The notes beneath the pieces were generated by a model. It made no database searches. It saw only the letters and a list, made by a program, of their open reading frames with translations, and had not been told where the DNA came from. A DNA stretch of 64,000 nt from assembly GCF_001654845.1 (NCBI RefSeq), contig NZ_LXES01000052.1, positions 1 through 64,000 on the forward strand, given 5' to 3'. Position numbers and translations under genes: made by a program. The stretch is from Enterobacter soli ATCC BAA-2102. GTDB lineage: Bacteria; Pseudomonadota; Gammaproteobacteria; Enterobacterales; Enterobacteriaceae. Each line of letters starts with the position of its first letter. Position 1 is the first letter of the stretch. Below, one piece after another: positions 8,034 to 16,701 of this stretch.

Positions 8034-8735
8034 TCAAAGCTTGAGAATATCTTTCACAAACGGAATGGTCAGCTTGCGCTGGGCGGTAATGGAGGCACGA
8101 TCGAGCTGATCGAGCGTATCAAACAGCGTGCGCATTTCGCGATCCAGGCGCTTGAGCAGGAAGCGACCCACATCTTCCGGAAGTTCAAATCCGCGCAGTC
8201 TTGCCCGTAATTGCAGAGCCTGGAGTTTGTCTTCATCAGACAGCGGCTGCAATTTGTAGATTTGCCCCCAGTCCAGGCGCGAAGCCAGATCCGGCAGCCC
8301 CAGATTGAGCTGGCGCGGTGGACGATCGCCGGTGATCAGCAGCCGGGTTTTGCCCGACTCCAGGATGCGGTTATAGAGATTAAACATCGCCATTTCCCAT
8401 GGCTCATCTCCCGCAACGCATTCGATATTGTCGATGCAGACCAAAGAGAGGTGTTCCATTCCCTCCAGCACTTCGGGTACGAACCAGGTACGTTTATCCA
8501 GCGGCACATAGCCTACTGCGTCACCGCGCGCAGAAAGCTCCGCGCAGGCTGCGTGCAACAGATGGCTGCGCCCCGCGCCTTCGCGTGACCAGATATAGAT
8601 GTATCCGCTGTGTTCCTGGCGCAACACGTTTTGCAGTGCGGCCAGTAAAGAGGGGTTATCACCCGGCCAGAAACTCGCGAAAGTTTCGTCGTCAGGTAGA
8701 TAAAGTGGCAGAGAGAGCTGTGCCGGTCCGTTCAG
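8034..8735 (-). CDS. hda: Hda, regulatory inactivation of DnaA
   Basis: 233 residues, equal to E. coli Hda. The start codon chosen is CTG at 8735: reading from it gives the conserved N-terminus with the sliding-clamp-binding motif AQLSLPL at residues 5-11, preceded by TTGAGG as ribosome-binding site. No in-frame ATG would keep this motif; the first ATG- or GTG-type start lies about 36 codons in and would delete it. The AAA+ domain follows (SREGAGRSHLL near 50-60, CIDNIE, TGDRPPRQL). Bound to the clamp, Hda stimulates DnaA-ATP hydrolysis and blocks re-initiation. It is 95 bases downstream of uraA on the same strand, as in E. coli. Confidence 0.95.
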   Translation of the reverse strand: MNGPAQLSLPLYLPDDETFASFWPGDNPSLLAALQNVLRQEHSGYIYIWSREGAGRSHLLHAACAELSARGDAVGYVPLDKRTWFVPEVLEGMEHLSLVCIDNIECVAGDEPWEMAMFNLYNRILESGKTRLLITGDRPPRQLNLGLPDLASRLDWGQIYKLQPLSDEDKLQALQLRARLRGFELPEDVGRFLLKRLDREMRTLFDTLDQLDRASITAQRKLTIPFVKDILKL

Positions 8736-8799
8736 AAATACCTCAACCAGATCTTACATAAAATCGGCAACGAGTTTAGCACGGAACCTGCAAGGTGAG

Positions 8800-8826
8800 A
8801 ACCGGGCGGATCATCCGCCCGGTTTT
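8800..8826. terminator. Stem-loop between uraA and hda
   Basis: aaccgggcgga-tca-tccgcccggtt is a perfect hairpin with an 11-base stem. On the minus strand it follows uraA without a long T run, so it may reduce, not stop, read-through into hda. Confidence 0.6.
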
Positions 8827-8830
8827 GAGA

Positions 8831-10120
8831 TCAATGTGGTGCTTTTTCGCTGTCGTCAGCATCCAGCACAACTTCTTCCGGGCGCAGAACGGAGATCAGT
8901 TTAAAGATCAGGCTCAGCGCCACACCCACGATGGTGGCCAGCGCCATACCTTTCAGCTCGGCTGCACCAATGTGTACCTTCGCACCGCTCACGCCGATGA
9001 TCAGGATAACAGAGGTCAGGATCAGGTTTTGTGCTTTGCTGTAATCCACTTTGGATTCAATCAGTACGCGAATACCGGATGCACCGATCACCCCGTACAG
9101 CAGCAGAGAGACACCGCCCATGACCGGAACCGGGATAATCTGAATGGCAGCGGCCAGCTTGCCCACACAGGAGAGCAGGATCGCGATAATTGCCGCACCA
9201 CCAATAACCCAGGTGCTATATACACGGGTGATCGCCATTACGCCGATGTTCTCACCGTAAGTGGTGTTAGGCGTAGAGCCGAAGAAACCGGAGATAATCG
9301 TAGAAAGGCCGTTAGCAAACATCGAACGGTGCAGGCCCGGGTCGCGGATCAGGTCACGCTTAACGATGTTGGCCGTCACCACCAGGTGACCCACGTGTTC
9401 CGCGATAACCACCAGCGCCGCTGGCAGAATGGTGAAAATAGCAAACCATTCGAAACGCGGGGTGTAGAAGGTTGGCAGTGCGAACCAGTGCGCCTGCGCG
9501 ATAGGTGTCGTATCCACAACACCCATCACGAAGGAGAGCGCATAACCCGCCAGCACACCGATAAGGATCGGGATAATGGCCATAAATCCGCGGAACAGCA
9601 CAGAGCCAAATACGGTCACACCCAGCGTTACCAGCGAGATGATGATGGTTTTGGAATCCGGTGACTGGCCGTCAGCAGGCAGCAGGCCCGCCATATTTGC
9701 CGCAACACCCGCCAGTTCAAGACCAATGACGGCAACGATTGCGCCCATCGCCGCAGGCGGGAACATCACATCCAGCCAGCCCGTACCCGCTTTTTTCACA
9801 ATGAAGGAAACCAGACAGAACAGCACGCCGCACATAATGAAACCACCCAGCGCCACTTCATAACCTAACGGCAGCAGCAGCAACACTGGCGAGATAAAGG
9901 CAAAGCTCGACCCCAGATAGGCCGGGATTTTACCTTTACAGATAAAGAGATAAAGCAGCGTACCGACACCGTTAAACAGCAGTACGGTAGCCGGGTTAAT
10001 GTGAAACAGGATTGGCACTAGCACGGTTGCGCCAAACATGGCGAACAGGTGCTGCAAACTAAGCGGGATTGTCTGTAAAAGCGGCGGTCTTTCACTCACC
10101 CCGATAGCACGGCGCGTCAT
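8831..10120 (-). CDS. uraA: UraA, uracil:proton symporter
   Basis: 429 residues, identical in length to E. coli UraA and near-identical by recall, starting MTRRAIGVSERPPLLQTIP. NCS2 (nucleobase:cation symporter 2) family with 14 membrane segments. The substrate region GFFGSTPNTTYGENIG (near 280-295) and the conserved Glu in VVIAEHVGHLV (near 241) are present. It imports uracil for salvage by the upp product. ATG at 10120, 87 bases downstream of upp with a terminator hairpin between them, so uraA expression is likely tuned by read-through. Confidence 0.96.
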   Translation of the reverse strand: MTRRAIGVSERPPLLQTIPLSLQHLFAMFGATVLVPILFHINPATVLLFNGVGTLLYLFICKGKIPAYLGSSFAFISPVLLLLPLGYEVALGGFIMCGVLFCLVSFIVKKAGTGWLDVMFPPAAMGAIVAVIGLELAGVAANMAGLLPADGQSPDSKTIIISLVTLGVTVFGSVLFRGFMAIIPILIGVLAGYALSFVMGVVDTTPIAQAHWFALPTFYTPRFEWFAIFTILPAALVVIAEHVGHLVVTANIVKRDLIRDPGLHRSMFANGLSTIISGFFGSTPNTTYGENIGVMAITRVYSTWVIGGAAIIAILLSCVGKLAAAIQIIPVPVMGGVSLLLYGVIGASGIRVLIESKVDYSKAQNLILTSVILIIGVSGAKVHIGAAELKGMALATIVGVALSLIFKLISVLRPEEVVLDADDSEKAPH

Positions 10121-10162
10121 AGTGTTTTCCTCAAGTGTTGTTTGTTGTGGGACGTTTTATTC

Positions 10163-10189
10163 AAAAAAAAGCCGACTATCAAAGTCGGC
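10163..10189 (-). terminator. Intrinsic terminator/attenuator between upp and uraA
   Basis: On the minus strand a GCCGACT/AGTCGGC stem with a 5-base loop is followed by eight T residues. It lies within the upp-uraA operon, so it probably attenuates uraA relative to upp. Confidence 0.8.
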
Positions 10190-10207
10190 TTTTCATTTGT
10201 TATTCGA

Positions 10208-10834
10208 TTATTTAGTACCAAAAATCTTATCGCCGGCATCGCCAAGCCCCGGGATAATGTACCCGTGCTCGTTCAGCCCCTGGTCGATAGATGCAGTGTA
10301 CAGCTCAACATCCGGGTGCGCTTTTTCCAGCGCAGCGATACCTTCAGGTGCCGCAACCAGAACCAGAACTTTAATGCTGCTACAGCCTGCTTTTTTCAGC
10401 AGATCGATGGTGGCGATCATAGAGCCGCCGGTCGCAAGCATTGGGTCAACAACCAGCGCCATACGCTCGTCGATGTTGGACACCAGCTTCTGGAAATACG
10501 GAACCGGCTCCAGCGTCTCTTCATTACGGTAGATACCCACAACGCTGATACGCGCGCTTGGTACGTGCTCCAGCACACCTTCCATCATGCCCAGACCCGC
10601 ACGCAGGATTGGCACAACGGTAATTTTCTTACCTTTGATCTGCTCGACCTGAACCGGACCGTTCCAGCCTTCGATGGTCACTTTTTCAGTTGCCAGGTCA
10701 GAGGTTGCTTCGTAAGTCAGCAGGCTACCCACTTCCGATGCCAGTTCGCGAAAACGCTTCGTGCTGATGTCATGCTCACGCATCAGGCCCAGCTTGTGTT
10801 TAACGAGTGGGTGTTTCACTTCCACAATCTTCAT
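10208..10834 (-). CDS. upp: Uracil phosphoribosyltransferase
   Basis: 208 residues, the E. coli length, starting MKIVEVKHPLVKHKLGLMRE. It converts uracil and PRPP to UMP in the cytoplasm. The PRPP-binding loop VVDPMLATGGSM is at about 128-139 and the uracil-binding region YIIPGLGDAGDKIFGTK closes the protein. The frame is open upstream to 10930, but the ATG at 10834 has a good ribosome-binding site (gaggagaaagaga) and gives the family N-terminus. First gene of the upp-uraA unit. Confidence 0.97.
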   Translation of the reverse strand: MKIVEVKHPLVKHKLGLMREHDISTKRFRELASEVGSLLTYEATSDLATEKVTIEGWNGPVQVEQIKGKKITVVPILRAGLGMMEGVLEHVPSARISVVGIYRNEETLEPVPYFQKLVSNIDERMALVVDPMLATGGSMIATIDLLKKAGCSSIKVLVLVAAPEGIAALEKAHPDVELYTASIDQGLNEHGYIIPGLGDAGDKIFGTK

Positions 10835-10948
10835 TCTCTTTCTCCTCTGAGGTGGCAACCGCAAAAAAATCGCGGGATTATACCGCTTTTTTCGGATTAG
10901 GCCATACCCATCTTGCTTGACTACGATCAATCAAAATGATTTAGAGAC

Positions 10949-10973
10949 AAAAAAACCGGAGACAAGCTCCGGC
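10949..10973 (-). terminator. Intrinsic terminator of the 6-phospho-beta-glucosidase gene
   Basis: On the minus strand CCGGAG-cttgt-CTCCGG is followed by TTTTTTTGT. It lies beyond a REP pair and just before the upp promoter region. Confidence 0.8.
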
Positions 10974-10987
10974 TTTGGTGCGGGGTT

Positions 10988-11058
10988 CTGCCGGGTGGCG
11001 CTAACGCTTACCCGGCCTACAAATCCCGTAGGCCCGGCAAGCGCAGCGCCACCGGGCA
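10988..11058. repeat. Pair of REP sequences (BIME-like)
   Basis: Two inverted REP units: one containing tgccgggtggcgctaacgct, then taggcccggcaagcgcagcg running to ccaccgggc. It sits immediately after the glycosidase stop codon, a usual place for an mRNA-stabilising REP element. Confidence 0.8.
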
Positions 11059-11059
11059 A

Positions 11060-12490
11060 TTATAGCTGCTCGCCGTTACTGGCAATAACCTGCTGATACC
11101 AGTCGAACGACTTCTTCTTACTGCGGTTCAGCGTACCGTTTCCTTCATTGTCTTTATCGACAAAGATAAAACCGTAGCGTTTTTTCATCTCGCCAGTACC
11201 GGCGGAAACCAGATCGATACAGCCCCACGGGGTGTAACCCATCAGGTCAACGCCGTCTTCCACCACCGCCTTTTTCATCTCGCTGATGTGCGCCGCAAGA
11301 TAATCAATGCGGTACTGATCGTTCACCGTACCGTCACTCTCCTGCACGTCGATTGCGCCAAAACCGTTCTCCACGATAAACAGCGGCAGCTGATAGTGAT
11401 CCCAGAACCAGTTCAGGGAATAACGCAGGCCAACCGGGTCAATCTGCCAGCCCCAGTCAGATTTTTGCACGTACGGGTTAGAGACCAGGCTCTTACTTTC
11501 GTCGTAATCCAGCTGTGGATTATCTGCCGTGGCTTTGGTGGCGAATGACATGTAATAGCTGAAACCGATGTAATCCACGCAGCCTTGTTTCAGCGCGGCT
11601 TTATCTTCAGCGGTAATATCCAGCGCGAAGCCACGACGCTCAAAGTAGTTGAGCAGATGCTGCGGGTACTTGCCGCGTACGTGCACGTCGGTAAACCAGT
11701 AACGACGGTGCATTGCATTCATCGCCATCATCATGTCGTCTGGCGCGCAGGTCAGCGGATAAATCGGGCACATAGCAATCATGCAGCCAATCTGCAACGA
11801 CGGGTTAATTTCACGCCCGGCTTTGACGGCCAGCGCGCTGGCCACCAGCTCGTAGTGCGCCGCCTGGAACATCACCGGCTCGCGGTCTTCGCCCGGCTCG
11901 TACTTCAGCCCGGAGTTAGTAAACGGCGCGAAGTCTTCGTGGAAGTTTGCCTGGTTGTTGATCTCGTTGAAGGTCATCCAGTACTTCACTTTATGCTGGT
12001 AGCGCTGGAAGACCACTTTTGAGAAACGCACAAAGAAATCGATCAGCTTGCGGTTACGCCAGCCGCCGTATTCGGTAACCAGATGGAAAGGCATTTCGAA
12101 GTGCGAGAGCGTGATGACCGGTTCGATGCCGTACTTCAGGCACTCGTCGAACAGGTCGTCGTAGAATTTCAGGCCAGCCTCATTAGGCTCCAGCTCATCC
12201 CCTTTCGGGAAAATACGCGTCCAGGCGATAGAGGTTCGGAAACATTTGAACCCCATTTCAGCAAAGAGTCGGATGTCTTCTTTATAGCGATGGTAGAAAT
12301 CGATGGCTTCATGGTTCGGGTAATTTTTCCCCTGCAACACGCCGTTGGTGATTTCACGCGGTACGCCATGCGCGCCTGCGGTCATCACGTCGGCGACGCT
12401 GACGCCCTTGCCACCCTCTTTCCAGCCGCCTTCAAGCTGGTGCGCCGCAACCGCGCCTCCCCACAGAAAACCTTCTTTAAATCCTGGCAT
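11060..12490 (-). CDS. 6-phospho-beta-glucosidase, GH1 (AscB/BglA-like)
   Basis: 476 residues. GH1 landmarks: FLWGGAVAAHQLEGGW at the start, acid/base Glu176 in TFNEIN, nucleophile Glu374 in FIVENG, and the C-terminal phosphate-pocket stretch with KRYGF. It hydrolyses phosphorylated aryl- or alkyl-beta-glucosides or cellobiose-phosphate delivered by a PTS. It resembles both BglA and AscB of E. coli, and its operators are of AscG type. No PTS permease or LacI-type regulator is adjacent, unlike the asc operon. The ATG at 12490 with gaggga before it was preferred to an upstream in-frame start at 12523. Inserted between upp and purM relative to E. coli. Confidence 0.9.
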   Translation of the reverse strand: MPGFKEGFLWGGAVAAHQLEGGWKEGGKGVSVADVMTAGAHGVPREITNGVLQGKNYPNHEAIDFYHRYKEDIRLFAEMGFKCFRTSIAWTRIFPKGDELEPNEAGLKFYDDLFDECLKYGIEPVITLSHFEMPFHLVTEYGGWRNRKLIDFFVRFSKVVFQRYQHKVKYWMTFNEINNQANFHEDFAPFTNSGLKYEPGEDREPVMFQAAHYELVASALAVKAGREINPSLQIGCMIAMCPIYPLTCAPDDMMMAMNAMHRRYWFTDVHVRGKYPQHLLNYFERRGFALDITAEDKAALKQGCVDYIGFSYYMSFATKATADNPQLDYDESKSLVSNPYVQKSDWGWQIDPVGLRYSLNWFWDHYQLPLFIVENGFGAIDVQESDGTVNDQYRIDYLAAHISEMKKAVVEDGVDLMGYTPWGCIDLVSAGTGEMKKRYGFIFVDKDNEGNGTLNRSKKKSFDWYQQVIASNGEQL

Positions 12491-12534
12491 TCGCTTTCCC
12501 TCATTCTGCGTTATTTTCTGCAAAAATAATTACA

Positions 12535-12546
12535 GAAACCGGTTTC
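12535..12546. promoter_or_regulatory. AscG/LacI-family operator 1
   Basis: Perfect 12-bp palindrome GAAACCGGTTTC, the core of the AscG operator in E. coli. It lies 45 bases upstream of the glycosidase start, where it would overlap a promoter. Confidence 0.65.
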
Positions 12547-12591
12547 AGTTCGATGATGTGCAAAGGGACAGCGCGTTGCAAGCAGATCACC

Positions 12592-12603
12592 GAAACCGGT
12601 TTC
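12592..12603. promoter_or_regulatory. AscG/LacI-family operator 2
   Basis: A second perfect GAAACCGGTTTC copy, 57 bp centre to centre from the first. The paired arrangement is typical of a repressor binding two operators. It is about 100 bp upstream of the glycosidase start. Confidence 0.65.
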
Positions 12604-12679
12604 ATTTTCGTGAACAGAGTCAAGTTTGGCGGCTCTTACCTGCCCGGAAGAAAAAAAAATCCTCGTACCGAGAATAGGC

Positions 12680-12695
12680 TCGCAAACGTTTGCCT
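12680..12695 (+). promoter_or_regulatory. PurR operator upstream of purM
   Basis: tCGCAAACGTTTGCCt closely matches the PurR box ACGCAAACGTTTTCNT. It is 62 bp before the purM start codon, in the position expected for hypoxanthine/guanine repression of purMN. Confidence 0.8.
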
Positions 12696-12756
12696 GGACT
12701 GTTAGAATTGCGCCGATTTTTCTTACTAGCTATGCAATCGCGTGGGGACTTGAGCC

Positions 12757-13794
12757 GTGACCAACAAAACTTCTCTCAGCTACAAAGATGCCGGTGTTGA
12801 TATTGACGCAGGTAATGCGCTGGTTGACCGAATCAAAGGTGTGGTGAAAAAAACCCGCCGCCCGGAAGTGATGGGTGGTCTGGGTGGATTCGGCGCACTG
12901 TGCGCGCTGCCGCAAAAATATCGTGAACCTGTTCTGGTCTCGGGTACTGACGGTGTAGGTACTAAACTGCGCCTGGCGATGGATCTTAAACGTCATGACA
13001 CGATCGGTATCGATCTGGTGGCAATGTGCGTAAACGACCTGGTGGTACAGGGCGCTGAGCCGCTGTTCTTCCTCGACTACTACGCAACCGGCAAACTGGA
13101 CGTGGATACCGCAGCCAGCGTGATTAACGGCATCGCCGAAGGTTGTCTGCAATCGGGCTGTTCACTGGTCGGTGGCGAAACCGCTGAAATGCCAGGTATG
13201 TACCACGGTGAAGATTATGACGTCGCCGGCTTCTGCGTCGGCGTGGTAGAAAAATCAGAAATTATCGACGGCAGCAAAGTGGCTGACGGCGATGTGCTGG
13301 TTGCGCTGGCTTCCAGCGGCCCGCATTCCAACGGTTATTCTCTGGTACGTAAAATCCTTGAAGTCAGCGGTTCTGACCCGCTGACCACTGAACTGGATGG
13401 CAAACCTCTGGCCGATCACCTGCTGGCACCAACCCGCATCTACGTGAAAAACGTGCTGGAGCTTATCGAGAACGTCGACGTTCACGCGATTGCCCACCTG
13501 ACCGGTGGCGGCTTCTGGGAAAACATTCCACGCGTACTGCCGGATAACACCCAGGCCGTGATCGACGAATCCTCCTGGCAGTGGCCGTCCGTATTTAACT
13601 GGCTGCAAACCGCAGGCAACGTCAGCTCTCATGAAATGTATCGTACCTTTAACTGCGGCGTGGGCATGGTCATCGCGCTGCCTGCAAGCGAAGCGGATAA
13701 GGCGATTGCGCTTCTGAATGAGAAAGGTGAAAACGCGTGGAAAATCGGTATCATCAAAGCATCTGATTCCGAACAGCGTGTGGTCATTGAATGA
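12757..13794 (+). CDS. purM: Phosphoribosylformylglycinamidine cyclo-ligase (AIR synthetase)
   Basis: 345 residues, the E. coli length. GTG start at 12757 giving (M)TNKTSLSYKDAGVDIDAGN. It closes the imidazole ring of formylglycinamidine ribonucleotide with ATP to give AIR, step five of purine synthesis, in the cytoplasm. Visible landmarks: GTDGVGTKLRLA (63-74), GGETAEMPGMY (near 142-152) and SSGPHSNGYSLVRK. A PurR box lies upstream, and purN overlaps the last four bases, so this is a coupled operon. Confidence 0.97.
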   Translation: MTNKTSLSYKDAGVDIDAGNALVDRIKGVVKKTRRPEVMGGLGGFGALCALPQKYREPVLVSGTDGVGTKLRLAMDLKRHDTIGIDLVAMCVNDLVVQGAEPLFFLDYYATGKLDVDTAASVINGIAEGCLQSGCSLVGGETAEMPGMYHGEDYDVAGFCVGVVEKSEIIDGSKVADGDVLVALASSGPHSNGYSLVRKILEVSGSDPLTTELDGKPLADHLLAPTRIYVKNVLELIENVDVHAIAHLTGGGFWENIPRVLPDNTQAVIDESSWQWPSVFNWLQTAGNVSSHEMYRTFNCGVGMVIALPASEADKAIALLNEKGENAWKIGIIKASDSEQRVVIE

Positions 13795-14432
13795 AAAACA
13801 TCGTGGTGCTCATTTCCGGCAACGGAAGCAATTTGCAGGCGGTCATTGACGCCTGCAAACAGAAGAAGATAAATGGCACCATACGTGCAGTTTTCAGCAA
13901 CAAGGCCGATGCATTCGGCCTTGAGCGTGCCCGCGATGCCAATATCCCGGCGCACGCGCTGGAAGCCAGCCAGTTCTCGGGGCGTGAAGCCTTTGACCGC
14001 GAACTGGTGCAAGAGATAGACGCCTACGCGCCGGATGTGGTGGTGCTGGCAGGATACATGCGTATTCTCAGCCCGGCGTTCGTTTCTCACTATTCCGGGC
14101 GTCTGCTCAATATCCACCCTTCTCTTCTGCCTAAATACCCGGGCCTGCATACCCATCGCCAGGTGCTGGAAAATGGCGATGAAGAGCACGGGACGTCCGT
14201 ACACTTCGTGACCGACGAACTTGACGGCGGGCCTGTTATTTTACAGGCGAAGGTTCCGGTATTTGACGGCGACACCGAAGAGGATGTGACAGAGCGCGTG
14301 CAGACGCAGGAACACGCTATATATCCGTTGGTGGTGAGCTGGTTTGTCGATGGGCGTCTGGAGATGCGCGACGGCACGGCCTGGCTGGACGGCGTTCAGT
14401 TACCCCCGCAGGGCTATGCGGCGGAAGAGTAG
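13791..14432 (+). CDS. purN: Phosphoribosylglycinamide formyltransferase (GAR transformylase 1)
   Basis: 213 residues against 212 in E. coli. It transfers formyl from 10-formyl-THF to GAR. The start MKNIVVLISGNGSNLQAVID includes the phosphate-binding loop. Active-site residues lie in NIHPSLLPKYPGLHTH (Asn and His near 106-108) and VTDELDGGPVI (Asp near 144). It begins ATGA-overlapped with purM (13791-13794). Its C-terminus diverges most from E. coli, around the WLDGVQLPPQGYAAEE end. Confidence 0.96.
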   Translation: MKNIVVLISGNGSNLQAVIDACKQKKINGTIRAVFSNKADAFGLERARDANIPAHALEASQFSGREAFDRELVQEIDAYAPDVVVLAGYMRILSPAFVSHYSGRLLNIHPSLLPKYPGLHTHRQVLENGDEEHGTSVHFVTDELDGGPVILQAKVPVFDGDTEEDVTERVQTQEHAIYPLVVSWFVDGRLEMRDGTAWLDGVQLPPQGYAAEE

Positions 14433-14440
14433 TTTGTTAT

Positions 14441-14470
14441 GTCGGGTGGCGCTGCGCTTACCCGACCTAC
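14441..14470. repeat. REP sequence
   Basis: gtcgggtggc and gcttacccgacctac form an imperfect REP hairpin just after purN. Confidence 0.65.
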
Positions 14471-14531
14471 ACATTGCATTACCCGATATTCCCTTCCCTC
14501 AAACCTCTAAAATCCCCCAGAAAAAAAATAA

Positions 14532-14551
14532 CTGTCATACTTTTCTGGCAC
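14532..14551 (+). promoter_or_regulatory. Candidate Pho box of ppk
   Basis: CTGTCAT is followed by acttttctggca, an imperfect second half of the PhoB site CTGTCATAAAACTGTCAT. It lies 87-106 bp upstream of ppk. PhoB control of ppk-ppx is known in enterobacteria. The second half-site is weak. Confidence 0.45.
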
Positions 14552-14637
14552 TGTTGGACATATCGTGGAAATGCTCGCCATAATAAGGACGAGACGAATT
14601 TACCACGTCCTGTGATTGAACTGGAGTGTGAGCTGTA

Positions 14638-16698
14638 ATGGGTCAGGAAAAGTTATATATCGAGAAAGAGCTAAGCTGGTTAGCATTCAACGAGCGTGTC
14701 CTTCAGGAAGCGGCAGATAAAGCCAACCCGCTGATTGAGCGTATGCGTTTTTTGGGTATTTATTCCAACAACCTGGATGAATTCTATAAAGTTCGCTTTG
14801 CAGAGCTGAAGCGCCGAATCATCATCAGTGAAGAGCAAGGCTTAAACTCGCACTCGCGGCATCTACTTGGAAAAATCCAGGCCCGCGTGTTGAAAGCCGA
14901 TCAGGAATTTGACGGTCTGTACAACGAACTGCTGCTGGAAATGGCACGCAACCAAATCTTCCTGATCAACGAACGTCAGCTTTCCGTCAACCAGCAAACC
15001 TGGTTACGCCACTACTTCAAACAGTATCTGCGCCAGCACATTACCCCGATTCTGATTAACCGCGAAACTGACCTGGTGCAGTTCCTGAAAGATGATTACA
15101 CCTATCTGGCGGTTGAGATCATTCGCGGCGAATCTATTCGCTATGCGCTGCTGGAAATCCCGTCTGATAAGGTTCCGCGTTTTGTGAACCTGCCCCCGGA
15201 AACGCCGCGCCGACGCAAGCCTATGATCCTGCTGGACAACATTCTGCGTTATTGCCTGGACGATATCTTCAAAGGCTTCTTCGATTACGATGCGTTAAAC
15301 GCCTATTCCATGAAGATGACCCGTGACGCCGAATATGACCTGGTGCACGAGATGGAAGCCAGCCTGATGGAGCTGATGTCATCCAGCCTGAAACAGCGTC
15401 TGACGGCAGAGCCAGTGCGCTTCGTTTATCAGCGTGACATGCCAGATGCCATGGTTGAAATGCTGCGCGAAAAACTGACGATTTCCCGCTATGACTCCAT
15501 CGTACCGGGTGGTCGCTACCACAACTTTAAAGACTTTATTGGTTTCCCGAACGTCGGCAAAGCCAACCTGGTCAACAAACCGCTGCCGCGTTTACGCCAT
15601 CTCTGGTTTGATAAATTCCGCAACGGATTTGATGCTATTCGCGAACGCGATGTGCTGCTCTACTATCCGTATCACACGTTTGAACACGTGCTGGAACTGC
15701 TGCGCCAGGCCTCTTTCGACCCGAACGTGCTGGCCATCAAGATCAACATCTACCGCGTGGCCAAAGATTCACGCATCATTGATGCCATGATCCATGCTGC
15801 GCATAACGGCAAGAAAGTGACCGTTGTCGTTGAGTTGCAGGCGCGTTTCGACGAAGAAGCCAACATTCACTGGGCTCGTCGTCTGACGGAAGCGGGTGTG
15901 CACGTTATCTTCTCGGCCCCTGGTCTGAAAATTCACGCCAAACTGTTCCTGATCTCCCGTAAAGAGGGTGACGACGTGGTGCGTTATGCCCATATCGGTA
16001 CCGGTAACTTTAACGAGAAGACGGCACGAATTTATACCGACTACTCACTGCTGACCGCCGATGCGCGCATCACCAACGAAGTGCGCCGGGTGTTTAACTT
16101 CATTGAGAACCCCTACCGCCCGGTCAGCTTCGATTATCTGCTGGTATCGCCGCAGAACTCTCGTCGCCTGCTGTACGAGATGATCGACAAAGAGATCGCC
16201 AATGCGCAAAAAGGGTTGTCTTCCGGCATCACGCTGAAGCTTAACAACCTGGTGGATAAAGGACTGGTCGACAGACTTTACGCTGCGTCCAGTTCAGGCG
16301 TGCCGGTCAATCTGCTGATTCGCGGTATGTGTTCCCTGATCCCGGAACTGGAAGGTATCAGCGAAAATATCCGCGTGATCAGCATCGTTGACCGCTATCT
16401 GGAGCACGACAGGATCTACATTTTCGATAATGCGGGAGATAAACAAGTTTATCTTTCATCTGCGGACTGGATGACACGCAATATTGATTACAGAATTGAA
16501 GTAGCGGCTCCGCTGCTTGATCCTCGTCTGAAGCAGCAGATCCTCGACATTATCGAGATTTTGTTTAGCGATACGGTGAAAGCACGCCATATCGATAAAG
16601 AACTCAGTAACCGCTATGTGCCGCGCGGCAACCGCCGCAAAGTGCGGTCACAGTTGGCGATTTACGACTATATCAAATCACTCGAGCAACCCGATTAA
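14638..16698 (+). CDS. ppk: Polyphosphate kinase 1
   Basis: 686 residues. It polymerises the gamma-phosphate of ATP into polyphosphate at the inner face of the membrane. The N-terminal domain starts MGQEKLYIEKELSWLAFNER. The autophosphorylated His lies in KIHAKLFLISRK and the second conserved His in LEHDRIYIF, both in phospholipase-D-like folds. Compared with remembered E. coli Ppk (688), two residues are missing in the segment HLWFDKFRNGFDAIRERD, where E. coli has an extra Ala-Gln after the Lys. ppx follows after three bases, forming the conserved ppk-ppx operon. Confidence 0.97.
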   Translation: MGQEKLYIEKELSWLAFNERVLQEAADKANPLIERMRFLGIYSNNLDEFYKVRFAELKRRIIISEEQGLNSHSRHLLGKIQARVLKADQEFDGLYNELLLEMARNQIFLINERQLSVNQQTWLRHYFKQYLRQHITPILINRETDLVQFLKDDYTYLAVEIIRGESIRYALLEIPSDKVPRFVNLPPETPRRRKPMILLDNILRYCLDDIFKGFFDYDALNAYSMKMTRDAEYDLVHEMEASLMELMSSSLKQRLTAEPVRFVYQRDMPDAMVEMLREKLTISRYDSIVPGGRYHNFKDFIGFPNVGKANLVNKPLPRLRHLWFDKFRNGFDAIRERDVLLYYPYHTFEHVLELLRQASFDPNVLAIKINIYRVAKDSRIIDAMIHAAHNGKKVTVVVELQARFDEEANIHWARRLTEAGVHVIFSAPGLKIHAKLFLISRKEGDDVVRYAHIGTGNFNEKTARIYTDYSLLTADARITNEVRRVFNFIENPYRPVSFDYLLVSPQNSRRLLYEMIDKEIANAQKGLSSGITLKLNNLVDKGLVDRLYAASSSGVPVNLLIRGMCSLIPELEGISENIRVISIVDRYLEHDRIYIFDNAGDKQVYLSSADWMTRNIDYRIEVAAPLLDPRLKQQILDIIEILFSDTVKARHIDKELSNRYVPRGNRRKVRSQLAIYDYIKSLEQPD

Positions 16699-16701
16699 CC
16701 T

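Noticed and set aside
8795..9664. 289-codon plus-strand open frame opposite uraA
   Set aside because: Antisense shadow of a conserved transporter, again with a His/Asp/Gln-rich sequence and no ribosome-binding site of note.
12576..12592. CRP site between the two AscG-type operators
   Set aside because: Only one half-site (ggtga on the minus strand) fits; the second half tgcaa deviates too much.
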